From Taudactylus pleione (Eukaryota > Chordata > Amphibia > Anura > Myobatrachidae): DNA of 64,000 bases. A program made the translations under genes and the position numbers. Every line of letters begins with the position of its first letter. Positions within the stretch are counted from its first letter, which is position 1. This document shows positions 10,020-21,448 of the stretch, piece by piece. Where the stretch lies: assembly GCA_031769625.1 (NCBI GenBank), contig JAUIMM010000885.1:2871001-2935000 (forward strand), written 5' to 3'. A model generated the notes under the pieces. The model was given only the letters and a program-made list of their open reading frames with translations. It was not told where the DNA came from and searched no databases.

Positions 10020-12830
10020 ACTGCATGTCAAAGATTGCAGCAGCTGTGGCAGTTCAACTTCCAACATGGCATATCAGGAAACAAAAGTTTTTCTTATTCA
10101 AGAGCCATGAGGGAGTTGGAGTATGTATGTAGTTGAAGGCAGGAAAAAGGAAGGTTTGATTAGTAGTAAATTAAATTTTATTTTTTATTCCGGAAGCAAA
10201 TTTAAGAGGGGGGAGGGGAGGCATTTGCAAAAAATACCAAAAATATTTAAATCATTCACATAAGTCCTTGCCCCAGAAGAATCCTTGAGCGCTATGCCTG
10301 CTGCTGCTGCTGGGAGTGGATCTTCATCCCAGAAGGGGACCAAGAAGACTACTAGTAGTAGTTTAAAAAAAACAATTGGCTGTTAAACAATCCTTTGCAA
10401 GGTGGAGCAAGTATGACAGCAGTCACCCAGTTGCACAGCGGATCACTGATGCCGTAAAATTTATGCTGGTATTAGATGTGCGTCCAATATCCACCAATAA
10501 TGCAGTGGGTTTTATACGTTAATTGAAGTCATCCGCTACCAAATCCCATCTAGATTCCACTTCACTAGAAAAGCAATACCCAGCCTGTACATGGACATTA
10601 AAAAAAACTTCTTTATTGTCTTTAAAAATGCCATTGTACCCACTGTCCACTTAACTACAGAAATGTGAACAAGCGGAACAGAATATACATAAGATTACAT
10701 GGCTGTAACAGCCCACTGGGTGGGTGTATTGCCTTCAGCGGCACCAACAGCAGCAGCATCTAAGATACAGCAGCTCATTCAGAGGGAGGCTACTCTGTGA
10801 ATCAACGGTTTCACTAAGAGGCATACCTCTGAGAACCTTTTAGAAAAACTCAGGGAACTCATTGCAAAATGGCTTACCCCACTTGGACTCTTCTCAGGAT
10901 TTGTGATTTCTGACAATGTCACCCATATTGTGAGAGCATTACAGTTGGATGAATTCCAACACATCCTAAGTTTTTCTCACGCAATCAACTTTTCTGGACA
11001 TTTTCGCCATTCAGCAGGTGCATGTAGAAGATTACAACACCTGCAAGAAATGTTGAATTTACTCCACCTGTAATATGCTTCAGCAGCTAAGAAAAGCCAT
11101 CCAGTGGCAAAAAGCCATCCCAAGCTAAACAATGAACTATGACATAGGATGAGGAGGGGGAATGTACCTTACTCAAGCTCGTTGGAAAATACTTTCTGTG
11201 TAGTGCAAAGTGCTGAAACCCTTTGAAGTAGTCACCCGTGTAGTGAGTTAAGACACTACCAGCTTGAGTCAGCTAATTCCCCTAATTAGACTGTTGTATG
11301 AAAAACAGCTTGAGAAACTGATGGAGGAGCTGAAATGAAGCGATTCTGCTAAGTATGTCGGACTTGTACATCAAGTCCTTTATTTGCTTCACCAGGATCC
11401 AAGGGTTGTCAGAATTTTACAATTGGATCAATACATTTTGGTGACCGTGCTAGATCATAGGTTTAATACATCACGTCTTTCTTCCAATGGACACAGATCT
11501 TAAGAGATGCAAAGAGCTGTTGGTAAGCAAATTGTCAGCTCAAGTGACACATGATGCAGCGATGGCTTCTCCATCAGTATCTCCAGCAACTGTATCTGCC
11601 AAGAAAAAAATATTTTCCCAAAAGATCCATTGGTGATGCAGATGAGTCAACACAAACAAGTTTTGACATCTGGTTGGGTCTAAAAGAATTGCCTACAATT
11701 AATGAGACCTCTACCTTGACTCCATTTGATACAGATACCATTAAAAGAATGGTTGAGGACTGTTTAAAATTTTTAATGATACAGTTCAAATAGGCATGTC
11801 AGACAGTCTGTTTCACTACTGGCAGAAAAAAAGGCAATTTGGAGGCCCTTGCACAAACTGGCTTTGCTTTACTTGAGCTGCCCACCATCCAGTGTGTACT
11901 CAGAAAGAGTTTTCAGCACAATTGGGAACCTAGGCCCTCATTCAGAGCCGCTCGTTAGCGGCAGTACGCTCGTTCCGAGCGATGTTTGCACATCTGCACA
12001 TGCGTACGGTTTTTAGTACGCATGCGCGAACCAGTCAGTGCGGCCGAAAATCGTTTGTACGCTATATAGCGAGTGCCTGCTATTTTGAGTGACAGAATGA
12101 GGCGTATGTGGGTGGTAACAGGGGAAGGTGCTTGAAAATGGGGAGTGGAGATCCGAACGCAGGCGTGCTTAAAGGTCAAAACGGGCGTTTTATGGGTGTG
12201 TATATTTAAAACAGCAGCGTCATTGACCACGTCACTGGGTTATTTTATAGCCAGAACTGCTCGCAAATTTGTGGTAGCAAACACCAACCACAAGAATAGC
12301 GAGCAGTTCATACGCTGGTCGATGTACTCGATTAATCTAATAAATAGCGGACATGACGTATGGTGCGAGCGGCCAGGGGGCGTTTTTAACAAATAAACGA
12401 GCGTATGTTTTGCTCGTTCGTTCAGACTTAGAGGTGTGAACAGACTGCAATGTGCGTACGGATCATTTAAATAGCCACCCCTTGTTTTTAAACGAACGAC
12501 CGCAAATAGCGAACGGCTCTGAATGAGGGCCCTTGTCAGCGATCGACATAAAAGGATACTTCCTCAAAATGTGGAAAAGATGATGTCCATCAAAATGAAC
12601 TACAAATGAGGAAGACCTTTACAAACAATTATGTCCAAAAATTACAGAGGCATTTGTAATGGTGGATTTCAATGGGGACAAATTAATATTGTGTGAAGAT
12701 GATGTATACACTGATGTGGGTGAGGAATAGGATGATGATGGCAACAACATCTTGCCTCTATAAAGCCAGTTTGTGCATGTAGAGATCATTGCCAGAAATG
12801 TCAGCTGCCCATTAGTAACTTGTTTTGTGG
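10020..12830 (+). pseudogene. hAT transposase relic (hAT-A), many stops, split by a MITE
   Basis: Conceptual translation, allowing frame changes, gives the hAT order seen in ZBED-type transposases: a segment reading VLDVRPISTNNAVGF near 10,470, PSRFHFTRKAIPSLY near 10,545, a W-x-SGTEYT-like piece near 10,670, KYVGLVHQVLYLLHQDPR near 11,353, DIWLGLKELP near 11,666 and the C-terminal dimerisation region (SSVYSERVFS in the related copy) at 11,882-11,930. Stops and frameshifts occur throughout, so it is inactive. It is closely related to the relic at 51,326-52,620 and both share a 3' untranslated region. A 600 bp family D MITE interrupts it at 11,933-12,532. No outer terminal repeats or duplication could be fixed. 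Confidence 0.8.
11933..12532 (-). mobile_element. Harbinger-like MITE family D, copy 1, inside hAT-A
   Basis: Ends are GGCCCTCATTCAGAGCCGCT and the inverted CGGCTCTGAATGAGGGCC. The interior (CGCTATTTGCGGTCGTTCG and TATTTAAAT next to one end, read on the reverse strand) matches the copy at 35,224-35,820 in opposite orientation. The flanking hAT sequence ...GGGAACCT and TTGTCAG... is continuous as GGCAACCTTGTCAG in the related relic near 52,421-52,434, which acts as a paralogous empty site. Confidence 0.85.
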
Positions 12831-14560
12831 GGGCCCAAACAAACCAATAGCTCCATGATTGAGGATATTGTTGATGAAGGTGTTGGTGATGAAGATGGCA
12901 GGTGCTTGGATCTAGCAGACAGAAGGGAGCTAGCTGAGACTGGACTGCTTGTTGTTACATTTTTAGCCAAAGTTTCTGAATTTTGCTTAAAAAATTTTGA
13001 TGAATGCTCTACAGATGACATAACAGAAATGAGGTTTCTAGATGTTTAAGTTCTTTTCCTCTACTTACTCTCGCTTTACAAAGGGTACAGATGACTTGAC
13101 AATTGTCCGGATTTTGGTAGAAATAATTCCACTTATAAGATGTGGATTTTTTTATGTCTTATGCCCATTCATGACAATGGACTTTTCCTTATCATGGGCA
13201 ACAACTGTTTCTTTCACTGGTGCCTGATTTACACAAGCAACATTCTCATTAACAACATCTTCATCCTCAACATCCTTATTAGCGTCAGCTACACAAATAT
13301 CCTTATGCTTACATCCAGTGCTCGAAGTGGGGTGGTATACGGCGGTATGAGATACCGCCACTTCCCGCCACCACTTCATTTTTGCCACATTAGAGATTGT
13401 ACCAGCGCTGGGATCGCGTATGGGATCCCAGTGCTGGAACAGCAGCGGCATTGCATGGGGATGTGTCCCGCTAGGGACACAACTAATTCAGTGGCTGCTC
13501 TGGTAGGAAATGAGTGGAGGCACACTACAGTAGGGAGGGTGACTGCAATTAGCACCGAACATAACTGGCTTGAGGAACACCAGCCAATGAGAAGCTGCCA
13601 CTTGGCAGCTTCTCATTGGCTGGTGTTCCGCGAGCCAGTTAATGAGAAGCTGCCAAGTGACAGCTTCTCATTGGTGGGCAGCCTGCACCGGATTTAAAAT
13701 GCCACCCTGTCTGCGGAAGCAGCCATCTCTCTCCACTCGGCTGTAAATCACGAGTGCTACTGTGAGTCCTGATCAGCCTGCAGCTCACAGCAGTGTGCCC
13801 AATCTTCCCCCAAAGAGACCAAGGCAGCAGTGACATTTCAAGGAAAGGTGAGAATTCAGTACACGGCTTAGCACTCATGGCTGATTCATGCTCAACTGCT
13901 TTCACATGCTGTTGAGTTGGACCATATAGCATAAGGGTCCATATTATTGGCACAATTATTAGCAGGTCAATTAAGTTGTGTAGTGCAGGGTACATAGTGC
14001 CCTGTGATTGCAGTTTAGGAAAAGCCTCCCTGCATACTGTGCTACATCTCTATAGGGGAAGTTACAGATATAGAAATTGATCCTTGAGACACATTTACAA
14101 CCAGTGGAGAGAGTACCATTGATCCTGTCTGTGTACTGTGTATAATTGTTTTGTGACTGACTTATGATTTTATTTAGCACCTATCAGCCTACTTACAGTC
14201 TATGCTTATCACTAATGGATGACCTATTTATTATGAGGGGGGGATTCAAAATTCCATACCCCCACCTCTAATTTCCCACTTCGAGCACTGCTTACATCAT
14301 TATAAGAGGCAGATCCACCAGTTATAAATAAAGGCCAGGGCCATAGCCTTTCCTTGCAAATTTGTGTGGTGAAAGGCATATTGCCAATGTTATGTCTTTC
14401 TGTAGCTAACTTTCCCTTTGATGTTTTTTTCTTTACCACTATAAAATATTAGTTTTTTGATTTTATATGTCCTGACTTAAGCCCTGTATGTCCTTGGGAT
14501 GACAGTAGATGACATAGATGAACTAGTATCGTCATGACTGGTGGCACTGGCAGCAGCTCC
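12812..14560 (-). pseudogene. Antisense hAT N-terminal fragment with BED-finger-like motif
   Basis: Read on the reverse strand from about 14,560 downward, there is an acidic segment (NKDVEDEDVVNENVACVNQ, 13,152-13,310), then after a stop a Cys-x2-Cys motif (VICTLCKARVSRGK) with a following HL near 13,050-13,110, and a Ser/Thr-rich linker (12,812-13,021). This is the usual order at the N-terminus of BED-finger hAT transposases. Stops separate the pieces. A 975 bp hAT MITE splits it at 13,316-14,290. It lies head-to-tail-opposed to hAT-A, so either two elements are juxtaposed or one has been partly inverted. Confidence 0.5.
13316..14290. mobile_element. Non-autonomous hAT element with perfect 8 bp duplication
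   Basis: Terminal inverted repeat CAGTGCTCGAAGTGGG / CCCACTTCGAGCACTG, flanked by CTTACATC at 13,308-13,315 and again at 14,291-14,298. Inside, near 13,585-13,675, AGAAGCTGCCA..TGGCAGCTTCTCATTGG blocks form a nested inverted and direct repeat. Open frames inside have no recognisable transposase motif, so it is non-autonomous. Confidence 0.92.
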
Positions 14561-14659
14561 AGCACTAGTATGTGGTTCCTGCTCTCCTCTCAACTGATCA
14601 TTCTCCATATCAACAAACACAAACAAAGTGGGGTACAGAACACACATCAATTTGTACCA

Positions 14660-15375
14660 ATTTTAAATATTACACTGCGGTATCAATGACCTACATTGTT
14701 ACAATATATTTTCTGAATAAAAAACTGTGCTGCCACTTACAGTGTCACAATATTTTTTATGAATACACTGCGCTACCACTTACAGTGTCACAATCTGTGT
14801 TAAATATTATATTGCATTTCCACTTTATGAATAAAACACTGCGCTACCACTTACAGTGTCACAATGCATGTTGAATATTGTTCTGCAGTTCTACTTACAG
14901 TATCACAATATGTGCATGAATATTACACTGAGCTTCGACTTGTCACAATACATGTATGAATATTACACTGCTTTTCCACTTAGTGTCACAATATTTTTTT
15001 ATGAATAAAACACCACTACCACTTTCAGTGTCACAATATTTTTAATGAATACACTGCACTACCACTTACAGTGTCACAATACGTGTTTAATATTACACTG
15101 CATTTCCACTTAGTGTCACAATATTTTCTATGAATAAAACACTGTGCTACCACTTAGTGTCCCAAACTATTTTGTACGAATAAAACACTGCGCTACCACT
15201 TACAGTGTTACACTATTTTTTATGAACACACAGCGCTAACACTTACAATGTCACAATACATGTTGAATATTACACTGTGGTTCCACTTACAGTGTCACAA
15301 TATGTGTATGAATATTACACTGCGCTACGTCTTATAGTGTCACAATATGTGTATGAATATTACACTGTGGTCTGA
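14660..15375. repeat. Degenerate tandem repeat, TACCACTTACAGTGTCACAATA type
   Basis: Units of roughly 45-65 bp repeat the sequence ACTGCGCTACCACTTACAGT, then GTCACAATAT, then TATGAAT, about thirteen times with indels and substitutions. Divergence among units is much higher than in the other arrays of this window, so it is old. Confidence 0.85.
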
Positions 15376-15397
15376 TTGGCAGCATCACAGGAAAATA

Positions 15398-15415
15398 TAT
15401 ATATATATATATATA
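15398..15415. repeat. (TA)n microsatellite
   Basis: Short pure TA run between the degenerate repeat and the minisatellite. Confidence 0.9.
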
Positions 15416-15482
15416 GTACACTGGGGTACAGCACAAAAAAAATATTATTTTTTGAAATTATATTATTAGCTTTTAATTTTTT

Positions 15483-16645
15483 TTACACTGGACTCCCTTT
15501 GGAAGACACAGCAGCTCCTGGAAGGACACAACAGCCCCTGCCCCTGGATGGACACAGTAGCCCCTGCTCTAGATGGACACAGCAGCCCCTGCCTTGGATG
15601 GACACAGCAGCCCCTGGATGGACACAGCAGCCCCTGCCCCTGGATGGACACAGTAGCCCCTGCCCTGGATGGACACAGCAGCCCCTGCCCTGGATGGACA
15701 CAGCAGCCCCTGCCCTGTATGGACACAACAGCACCTGGATGGACACAGAAGCCACTGCCTTGGATGGACACAGCAGCCCCTGCCCTGGATGGACAAAGCA
15801 GCCACTGCCCCTGGATGGACACAGCAGCCCCTAGATGGACATAGCAGCCACTGTCCTTGGATGGACACAACAGCCCCTGCCCCTGGATGGACACAGTAGC
15901 CCCTGCCCTGGATGGACACAGCAGGCCCTGCCCTGGACGGACACAGCAGCTCCTGGATGGACACAGCAGCCCCTGCCCCTGGATGGACACAGTAGCCCAT
16001 GCCCTGGATGGACACAGCAGCTCCTGTCCTGGATGGACACAGCAGCCCCTGGATGGACACAGCAGCCCCTAGATAGACACAGCAGCCCCTAGATATACAC
16101 AGCAGCCACTGCTCCTGGATGGACACAGAAACCCCTGGATGGACACAGCAGCCACTGCTCTTGGATGGACACAACAGCCCCTGGATGGACACAGAAGCCA
16201 CTGCCCTTGGATGGACACAGCAGCCACTGCCCTGGATGGACACAGAAGCCCCTAGATGGACATAACAGCCACTGCCCTTGGATGGACACAACAGCCCCTG
16301 GATGAACACAGCAGCCACTGCCCCTGGATGGACACAGCAACCTCTGATGGACACAGCAGCCACTGCCCCTGGATGGACACAACAGCCCCTGGATGAACAC
16401 AGCAGCCACTGCCCCTGGATGGACACAGCAACCTCTGATGGACACAGCAGCCACTGCCCCTGGATGGACACAGAAGCCCCTGCCCCTGGATGGACACAGC
16501 AGCCCCTGCCCCTGGATGGACACAGCAGCCCCTGCCCCTGGATGGACACAGCAACCTTTGATGGACACAGGAGCTCCTGTCCTGGATGGACACAGCAGCC
16601 CCTGCCCTGGATGGACACAGCAGCCCCTTGATGGACACAGCAGCA
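15483..16645. repeat. ~26 bp GC-rich minisatellite
   Basis: The unit is approximately CTGGATGGACACAGCAGCCC plus CTGCCC, present in 20, 25 and 27 bp length forms, roughly 45 copies over 1.16 kb. Because the unit lengths shift the frame without stops, long repetitive open frames appear on both strands (up to 349 codons on the reverse strand), with Cys-Cys-Val-His-Pro-Gly repeats. I regard those frames as artefacts of the array. Confidence 0.93.
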
Positions 16646-17104
16646 CCAGCCCTATCGCAGATGCAGATTTTATGTCTGAGAATGGCCTCCAATGTGAGCA
16701 GTTGTGCGTCTGTGTACACAGATACTTCAGTGACACATCCATGACACTCCCGTAACATGCCCATTAGTCGGGTCATCTCCATGTGTCTGTTTTGCCTCCT
16801 CCCAGGCACCCCGCAGGAAGGCCCAGCAGTTTTCCAAGATATTTTTGCTATCGTGTATCTCAATTTCAACTGCACCATTGTGCGTACACTCTGTGTGATG
16901 CATGCCTCCCTTAGTTTTTACACAAACACTCAGAAGCGCACACTAGTGTCACGCCCTCCTCCCCATGGCCACTGCAGCAAGTGTGCGGTCAGTCAGCTGA
17001 CCACCTGTAGACACAGCACAAAGCTCCAATATATCTGCAGATATACTGGGCTTCGGCTGTGCAGCAGAGCCGACGTGGTATGTCTGTGAATGACGTCATT
17101 CAGA
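16646..17104. other. Unassigned sequence after minisatellite
   Basis: No gene recognised. A perfect AATGACGTCATT palindrome occurs at about 17,089-17,100 next to the following MITE. Confidence 0.4.
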
Positions 17105-17400
17105 TGGTGCATACACATGGTCAGATTTCTTATCAGATATGAACGATAACGATTGTAAAAATCGTTCAACCATTCATATCTTTGATATGTAAGGCATACA
17201 TCGACGAACGATGCGTGTTCCTGCATGTCAGATAATGATCTCTCACATCGACTGTGTTTGCAGTCAGATTTTGACGATCGCGTTCACTTTAATACTGTCA
17301 GAAATCGTTCAATCATTCATCATAGATGAAATTGTTCAAATCGTTGTAAAAATCATTCAGTCATTCATCGTTCATCAAATCTGAGTGTGTGTATGCACCA
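17105..17400. mobile_element. MITE family F (ATCGTT-rich), with 3 bp duplication
   Basis: Terminal inverted repeat TGGTGCATACACATGGTCAG on the left against TGGTGCATACACACACTCAG read inward from the right. AGA flanks both sides (17,102-17,104 and 17,401-17,403). The interior repeats AACGATAACGAT and AAATCGTTCAA. Related fragments occur near 26,720 and 59,094. Confidence 0.75.
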
Positions 17401-17408
17401 AGACATAT

Positions 17409-17490
17409 CGCCGGTACACACTGGCCAACGGGCACCCTATATATTGAGCGATCAATTGATCGCCCAATATATCTGCCAGTGTGTACCCAG
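17409..17490. mobile_element. Very short foldback element
   Basis: CCGGTACACACTGGC on the left is inverted as GCCAGTGTGTACC on the right, and the centre ATTGAGCGATCAATTGATCGCCCAAT is nearly palindromic. The whole unit is about 80 bp. Confidence 0.6.
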
Positions 17491-18149
17491 CATAATACGC
17501 ACTTCAAAATGCAACTGCATCTGCAAATTTTCAGCCCCCTTCTGCCTCACTCTCTGCAGTGGTATTGCAGCCCTCTTTTGCCTCAGGCAGCCAACCGCAT
17601 TGTGATTCTCACCGTGTTTATTCTGTTCCAGGCTGCCGCTCCTCCGGCGCCGTGGCTCTTCTGTCCTTCAGTGGCACGCGGTGATGTCATGACATCATGC
17701 GTGCTGGATAAACTTTATTGAGCATCTGTCGACAGCGGGGAGACAGACAGCAGAACTGGGACCATTCTCATGGCAGGCTCCTTTCAGGCGGGTTGGGGGC
17801 CCATATATTTGCGTTGGCAGTAGCGGTGATGGGCAGGCATAGGATGGGGGCCCCTTTCACTTACACTGGCTGTAGCGGCGGTGGCGGGTGGTAGGAGTGG
17901 GCCAGGCCTCCTTCCTTTGTTTAAGTGTCCGGGCCCTGAACAGTAGTCCCGACGGTCCCCCCTGTTAGCGGCCCTGCATAGACCCCTTAGTCTCACTCCT
18001 GTAGTTAATAGGCAGATTCATGGTGGAGTCAGCCCTCAGGATGGTACCTGTGGACATCTATGGGGAAATGTAATGGAGTGCGATTTTGGCGACAAGTTGA
18101 AATTAGGGATGCCCGGGCCAATGCTAAGTAGCCTACCGGCCTATGGCCA
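17491..18149. other. GC-rich unassigned sequence
   Basis: Contains a GTGATGTCATGACATCATGC near-palindrome around 17,682-17,700 and phrases typical of GC-rich amphibian dispersed repeats, but no gene or element boundary that I can defend. Confidence 0.35.
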
Positions 18150-18335
18150 AATGTAGTAGGTAGTGAGGTTTCAAAAGTGCAGAGATTTCGGCGAGTTAGC
18201 AGTTAGATTTAAACCGGTAGTATTTGCTAAGGTAAAACCGACCTGCTTTTGCCTTAGTAAACGTTGCCGCTTTAAATCTGACAGCTACTCGCCAAAATCT
18301 CGGCACTGTGAAAAACCTGCTGCCTGTTACATTAT
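18150..18335. mobile_element. Foldback MITE
   Basis: The left arm (GTGCAGAGATTTCGGCGAG, TTAGATTTAAACCGG, TTGCTAAGGTAAAA) is followed by its imperfect reverse complement (TTTGCCTTAGTAAA, GCCGCTTTAAATCTGA, CTCGCCAAAATCTCGGCAC). The outer parts (GTAGGTAGTGAGGTTT / AACCTGCTGCC) also pair weakly. No coding sequence. Confidence 0.65.
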
Positions 18336-19329
18336 TCCAAGAGTCCTGGCCGCTATTGTGAGGCATTCTATGATTCTCAGTGGTTTTTGTTCTCTTTATT
18401 TTGAATTGTTCTCTACTGTATGTGGTTTTTTTTATTACTGTGCGCCTTTTCACAATCAAGACTATAAATACCTTTGTCAGTGAACAGTTTTAGCAAACTT
18501 GTGACAGTGGCAAAGTGTCCTTATCCATTAAACTGCTAGGTATATATTATTATATCAGTTAAACCTGTATATTCAGAGGACAGATGTTTGTCTCACATAT
18601 TTATATCTCTTTCATATGAGATTTTACGCCTTCGTCCATCTGCTGGCATAATTAAAATCACAGTATATCTATCACTAGTTATACTATAGGAATTATCTTC
18701 TCATCTCCTATTTTAGGAATTGTAATTATCTCACTAGCTGTCTTTCTGCGTCTTAAACTCATCATAACCAGATAGATAATTATGGATTAGTTTGTATCAA
18801 TTTTTATGAAGCATATCAGTAATTCTTTAAGAACCCAACTACAAATAGACTTAAGTGATGTGGAAAATAATATACTATAATATACTATAAGGCATTTTTT
18901 CAGAATAACAATGAATTTTATGTAGCACATTATACACAGCTAAACAGAAAAGAGGGCAGCGCTAAAGAGTTTTCTGTATCTGATTGGAAAATGAATAATA
19001 TATAAGTCACTAAGCTGAATATATGACATATATGGTTACATAAATATACTGTAAATCCTATATAATGATCAATTAATTTTATACAAATAATCACTAAATA
19101 AAAACGGTGTGCTAAAGACATTGGCGGAAACAGCTAATTTATAAAAACATTATTAATTGCAATACGTCTATATAATGAAATCAACTGCTGATAAAAATGA
19201 GGTCATTATGTTGGTGCGTGCACGTCAGACCTAATGTGCACAGTGCGTGCCAGATGCATTTCAGTGTCTGTTGGAGCTGATTGTTTTTTTTTTTTATCAT
19301 TCTCCACTTTATCTCTCTTAGGTTCTATG
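18336..19329. other. AT-rich unassigned sequence
   Basis: Nothing recognised; includes a short duplicated TATACTATAATATACTATAA near 18,870. Confidence 0.5.
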
Positions 19330-19487
19330 TACTAAGCAGTGTTAGGAGACAGAGTGAAAAATTATAAGGTGCCAGCCAATCAGCTCCTAACTGCCATCTC
19401 ACAGGCTGTGTTTGAAAAATGACAGTTGGGAGCTGATTGGCTGGCACCTTACCACTTTTCACTCTGTCTCCTAACGCTGCTTAGTAA
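19330..19487. mobile_element. Foldback element with ~65 bp arms
   Basis: The left arm (ACTAAGCAGTGTTAGGAGAC, AGAGTGAAAA, AAGGTGCCAGCCAATCAGCT) is repeated inverted on the right (AGCTGATTGGCTGGCACCTT, TTTTCACTCT, GTCTCCTAACGCTGCTTAGT) around a ~28 base loop. Outside the loop the arms match almost fully, so a single-stranded copy would fold into one long hairpin. Confidence 0.85.
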
Positions 19488-19622
19488 ATAGATCCCCAAG
19501 GCTTGATACATCTCCCCCTGTATGTAATAGAGCTTGGCTAGGATATTTATTTGTAGAAATGTTTACATACATAACTCAAATGTTTTTGCCCTCCCACAAT
19601 TCACTTACAAGGAACAAACTCA

Positions 19623-20994
19623 GGGCTGTATTCAATTAGCTGCGAAAAATGCCGTTTGGGGAAAACTTTTTGTCAATTTGGACATTTCACCTGTTTTAAC
19701 TTATCTCTGTATTCAATTGCTGTATTTTCGCCTACGCGGAAAAAAACAGGAGAAAAGTTTTCTCTATTTATAGGCAGGCCAATTGAAAGTGCAAAATCTG
19801 GATTTTGGGGAGCAAATGTGGGGATTTGGGGCATGATTCAGAGCCAGAAACTCTGACCAGAGCGCTCGCTCTGAATCAGGGCCCTCCTACCTAAACTTGG
19901 AGTGGCCTCTTGGATGCTCACATAGCTGTGAGTTACCACCCACAGCTTATGCGAGCGTCCATGATGATGGTCGCGATGGTCAAGACTATCGCTACCATCG
20001 GGCTTGTGACGAGACCCTGCGGTAGGGTCTCGCTGCCGCAAGCCCAGGAGTGCTTTTGGCTCTATCAGAGCCAAAAGCACTCCCACTGACATCACTAGTG
20101 ATGTCAGTGGGGCCGGACCCAGACGGTATGGGAACGCCTCCGTCTGGCAGCCACGCCCCCGGAACGCCCACCAAAGGGGGCGTGCTGTCAATCAACATCG
20201 ACAGCACGCCCCCTTTGGTGCGAGACCTGGAGCGACGGCTTCCCCGTCGCTCCCCGGGTCTCGCGCATGCGCACGACGGAGCTCCCTCCATCGTGCGCAT
20301 GCGCACTAGGGCACCATCGACCCGCTTGCAAGGTCTGAATCAGGCTCTTGGTCCAGAAACCTTTGGACACCCAATGACTAATCAGTCCAAAAAACTTTAA
20401 ACATTTTTTGAGAAGACCCCAAAATGTCATGTTATTTTTGGAATGAAAATTAAAAGAAAATGGGTAAAAAGTGGGGGGCCTGGTACTTTGGGGAGCTATA
20501 TGTCTATATGTATGGGATAGGTGTTTTTGGGATTGCACGAGGCTGCAGCCGTTGTATTTTTCAGATTTTTAAAATCTTCACTTTAGAGACATCAGAATAC
20601 GCTAGTACCCATTTTCATGTACCTCGAATTTGTCCTCGGTACTTATTTTTCTAAAAAGAAATTTCTTTCTTTAATTCTTCAGCACTTCTGCATATAAGCA
20701 TATAACAGTCAATTCTGACACTTTAAGAACACAAAACACTTTTATTAGGGCTATTAGGACACTTCTATATTGATTTCTAATGTTAGTGCAGCTGTTTCTG
20801 GGGTACAGACTGATTTCCCCAAAATCTTAGGGACTTTTTGTCAGTTTTGTTTTTCGACGATTTCGCCTTTTCGCGGCTTTTGGAATTGAATGCGGAGATA
20901 AGCGGGAGCACGCAGATAAAAAGTATAGCCTAAAAACACGCGAAGGCGTGAAAACATTGCAGCTCTGCTTTTCGCGGCTAATTGAATTCGCCCC
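19623..20994. mobile_element. Harbinger-like MITE family E, copy 1, split by family C
   Basis: Left end GGGCTGTATTCAATTAGC and right end GCTAATTGAATTCGCCCC are inverted; TCA flanks both sides (19,620-19,622 and 20,995-20,997). The inner arms continue as GCGAAAA-type repeats. A family C MITE is inserted at 19,828-20,347. Without it the element is about 850 bp, matching copy 2 at 38,418-39,265. Confidence 0.8.
19828..20347 (+). mobile_element. Harbinger-like MITE family C, copy 3, inside family E
   Basis: Left end GGGCATGATTCAGAGCC leads into a terminal mini-palindrome closing with GCTCTGAATCAGGGCCC, and the right end is GGTCTGAATCAGGCTC. Internally it has the central CACTGACATCACTAGTGATG palindrome (about 20,086-20,110) and a hairpin of 21 bp perfect arms, CACCAAAGGGGGCGTGCTGTC and its complement, at 20,168-20,222. 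It interrupts family E. Confidence 0.82.
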
Positions 20995-21087
20995 TCAGTG
21001 TCAAATGTCAGATGGTGAGAAGAGGTATCTGCTCAATTCCGTAGCCATTTTTGTCAGTCTAAAGTAGAAAGCTCTACCAGTTTAGAG

Positions 21088-21440
21088 TAGGGACGTGCGC
21101 CGACTCCCGTGTTTTGGTTTTGGATCTATATCTCTTTCAAGGTTTTGGATTTGAATTTGGTTTTGCAAACCACCCTCAAGTGTTTTAGTTTTGGTTTTGG
21201 ATCTGGATTTTTTTAAATAAAAAATAGATAAGTTTAAAAACAGCTAAAATCATGTAATTTATGCAATCCAAAACCCGAAATTCGGATTTAAAATCCAAAT
21301 TCCAAACCGCAAAAAGATCAGAAGCGCGACCCAGATTTACCCGGATCTCCTCATGAGATTAGAACTGCGACTCGGATTTACACGGATTCACGAAATTCGT
21401 GTGGATTCGGATTTCTGGAGAACCGAACCGCACATCTCTA
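21088..21440 (-). mobile_element. Short hAT MITE, first of a tandem pair
   Basis: It starts TAGGGACGTGCGCCGACTCC and ends ACCGAACCGCACATCTCTA. GTTTAGAG lies on both sides (21,080-21,087 and 21,441-21,448). The ends correspond to the two ends of the 2,972 bp hAT at 50,607 in reverse orientation; only terminal segments remain (353 bp). Confidence 0.92.
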
Positions 21441-21448
21441 GTTTAGAG

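Noticed and set aside
15569..16618. 349-codon open frame on the reverse strand with Cys-Cys-Val-His-Pro-Gly repeats
   Set aside because: It is the translation of a ~26 bp minisatellite; similar long frames occur on both strands and in several phases, which is what a stop-free tandem repeat produces.
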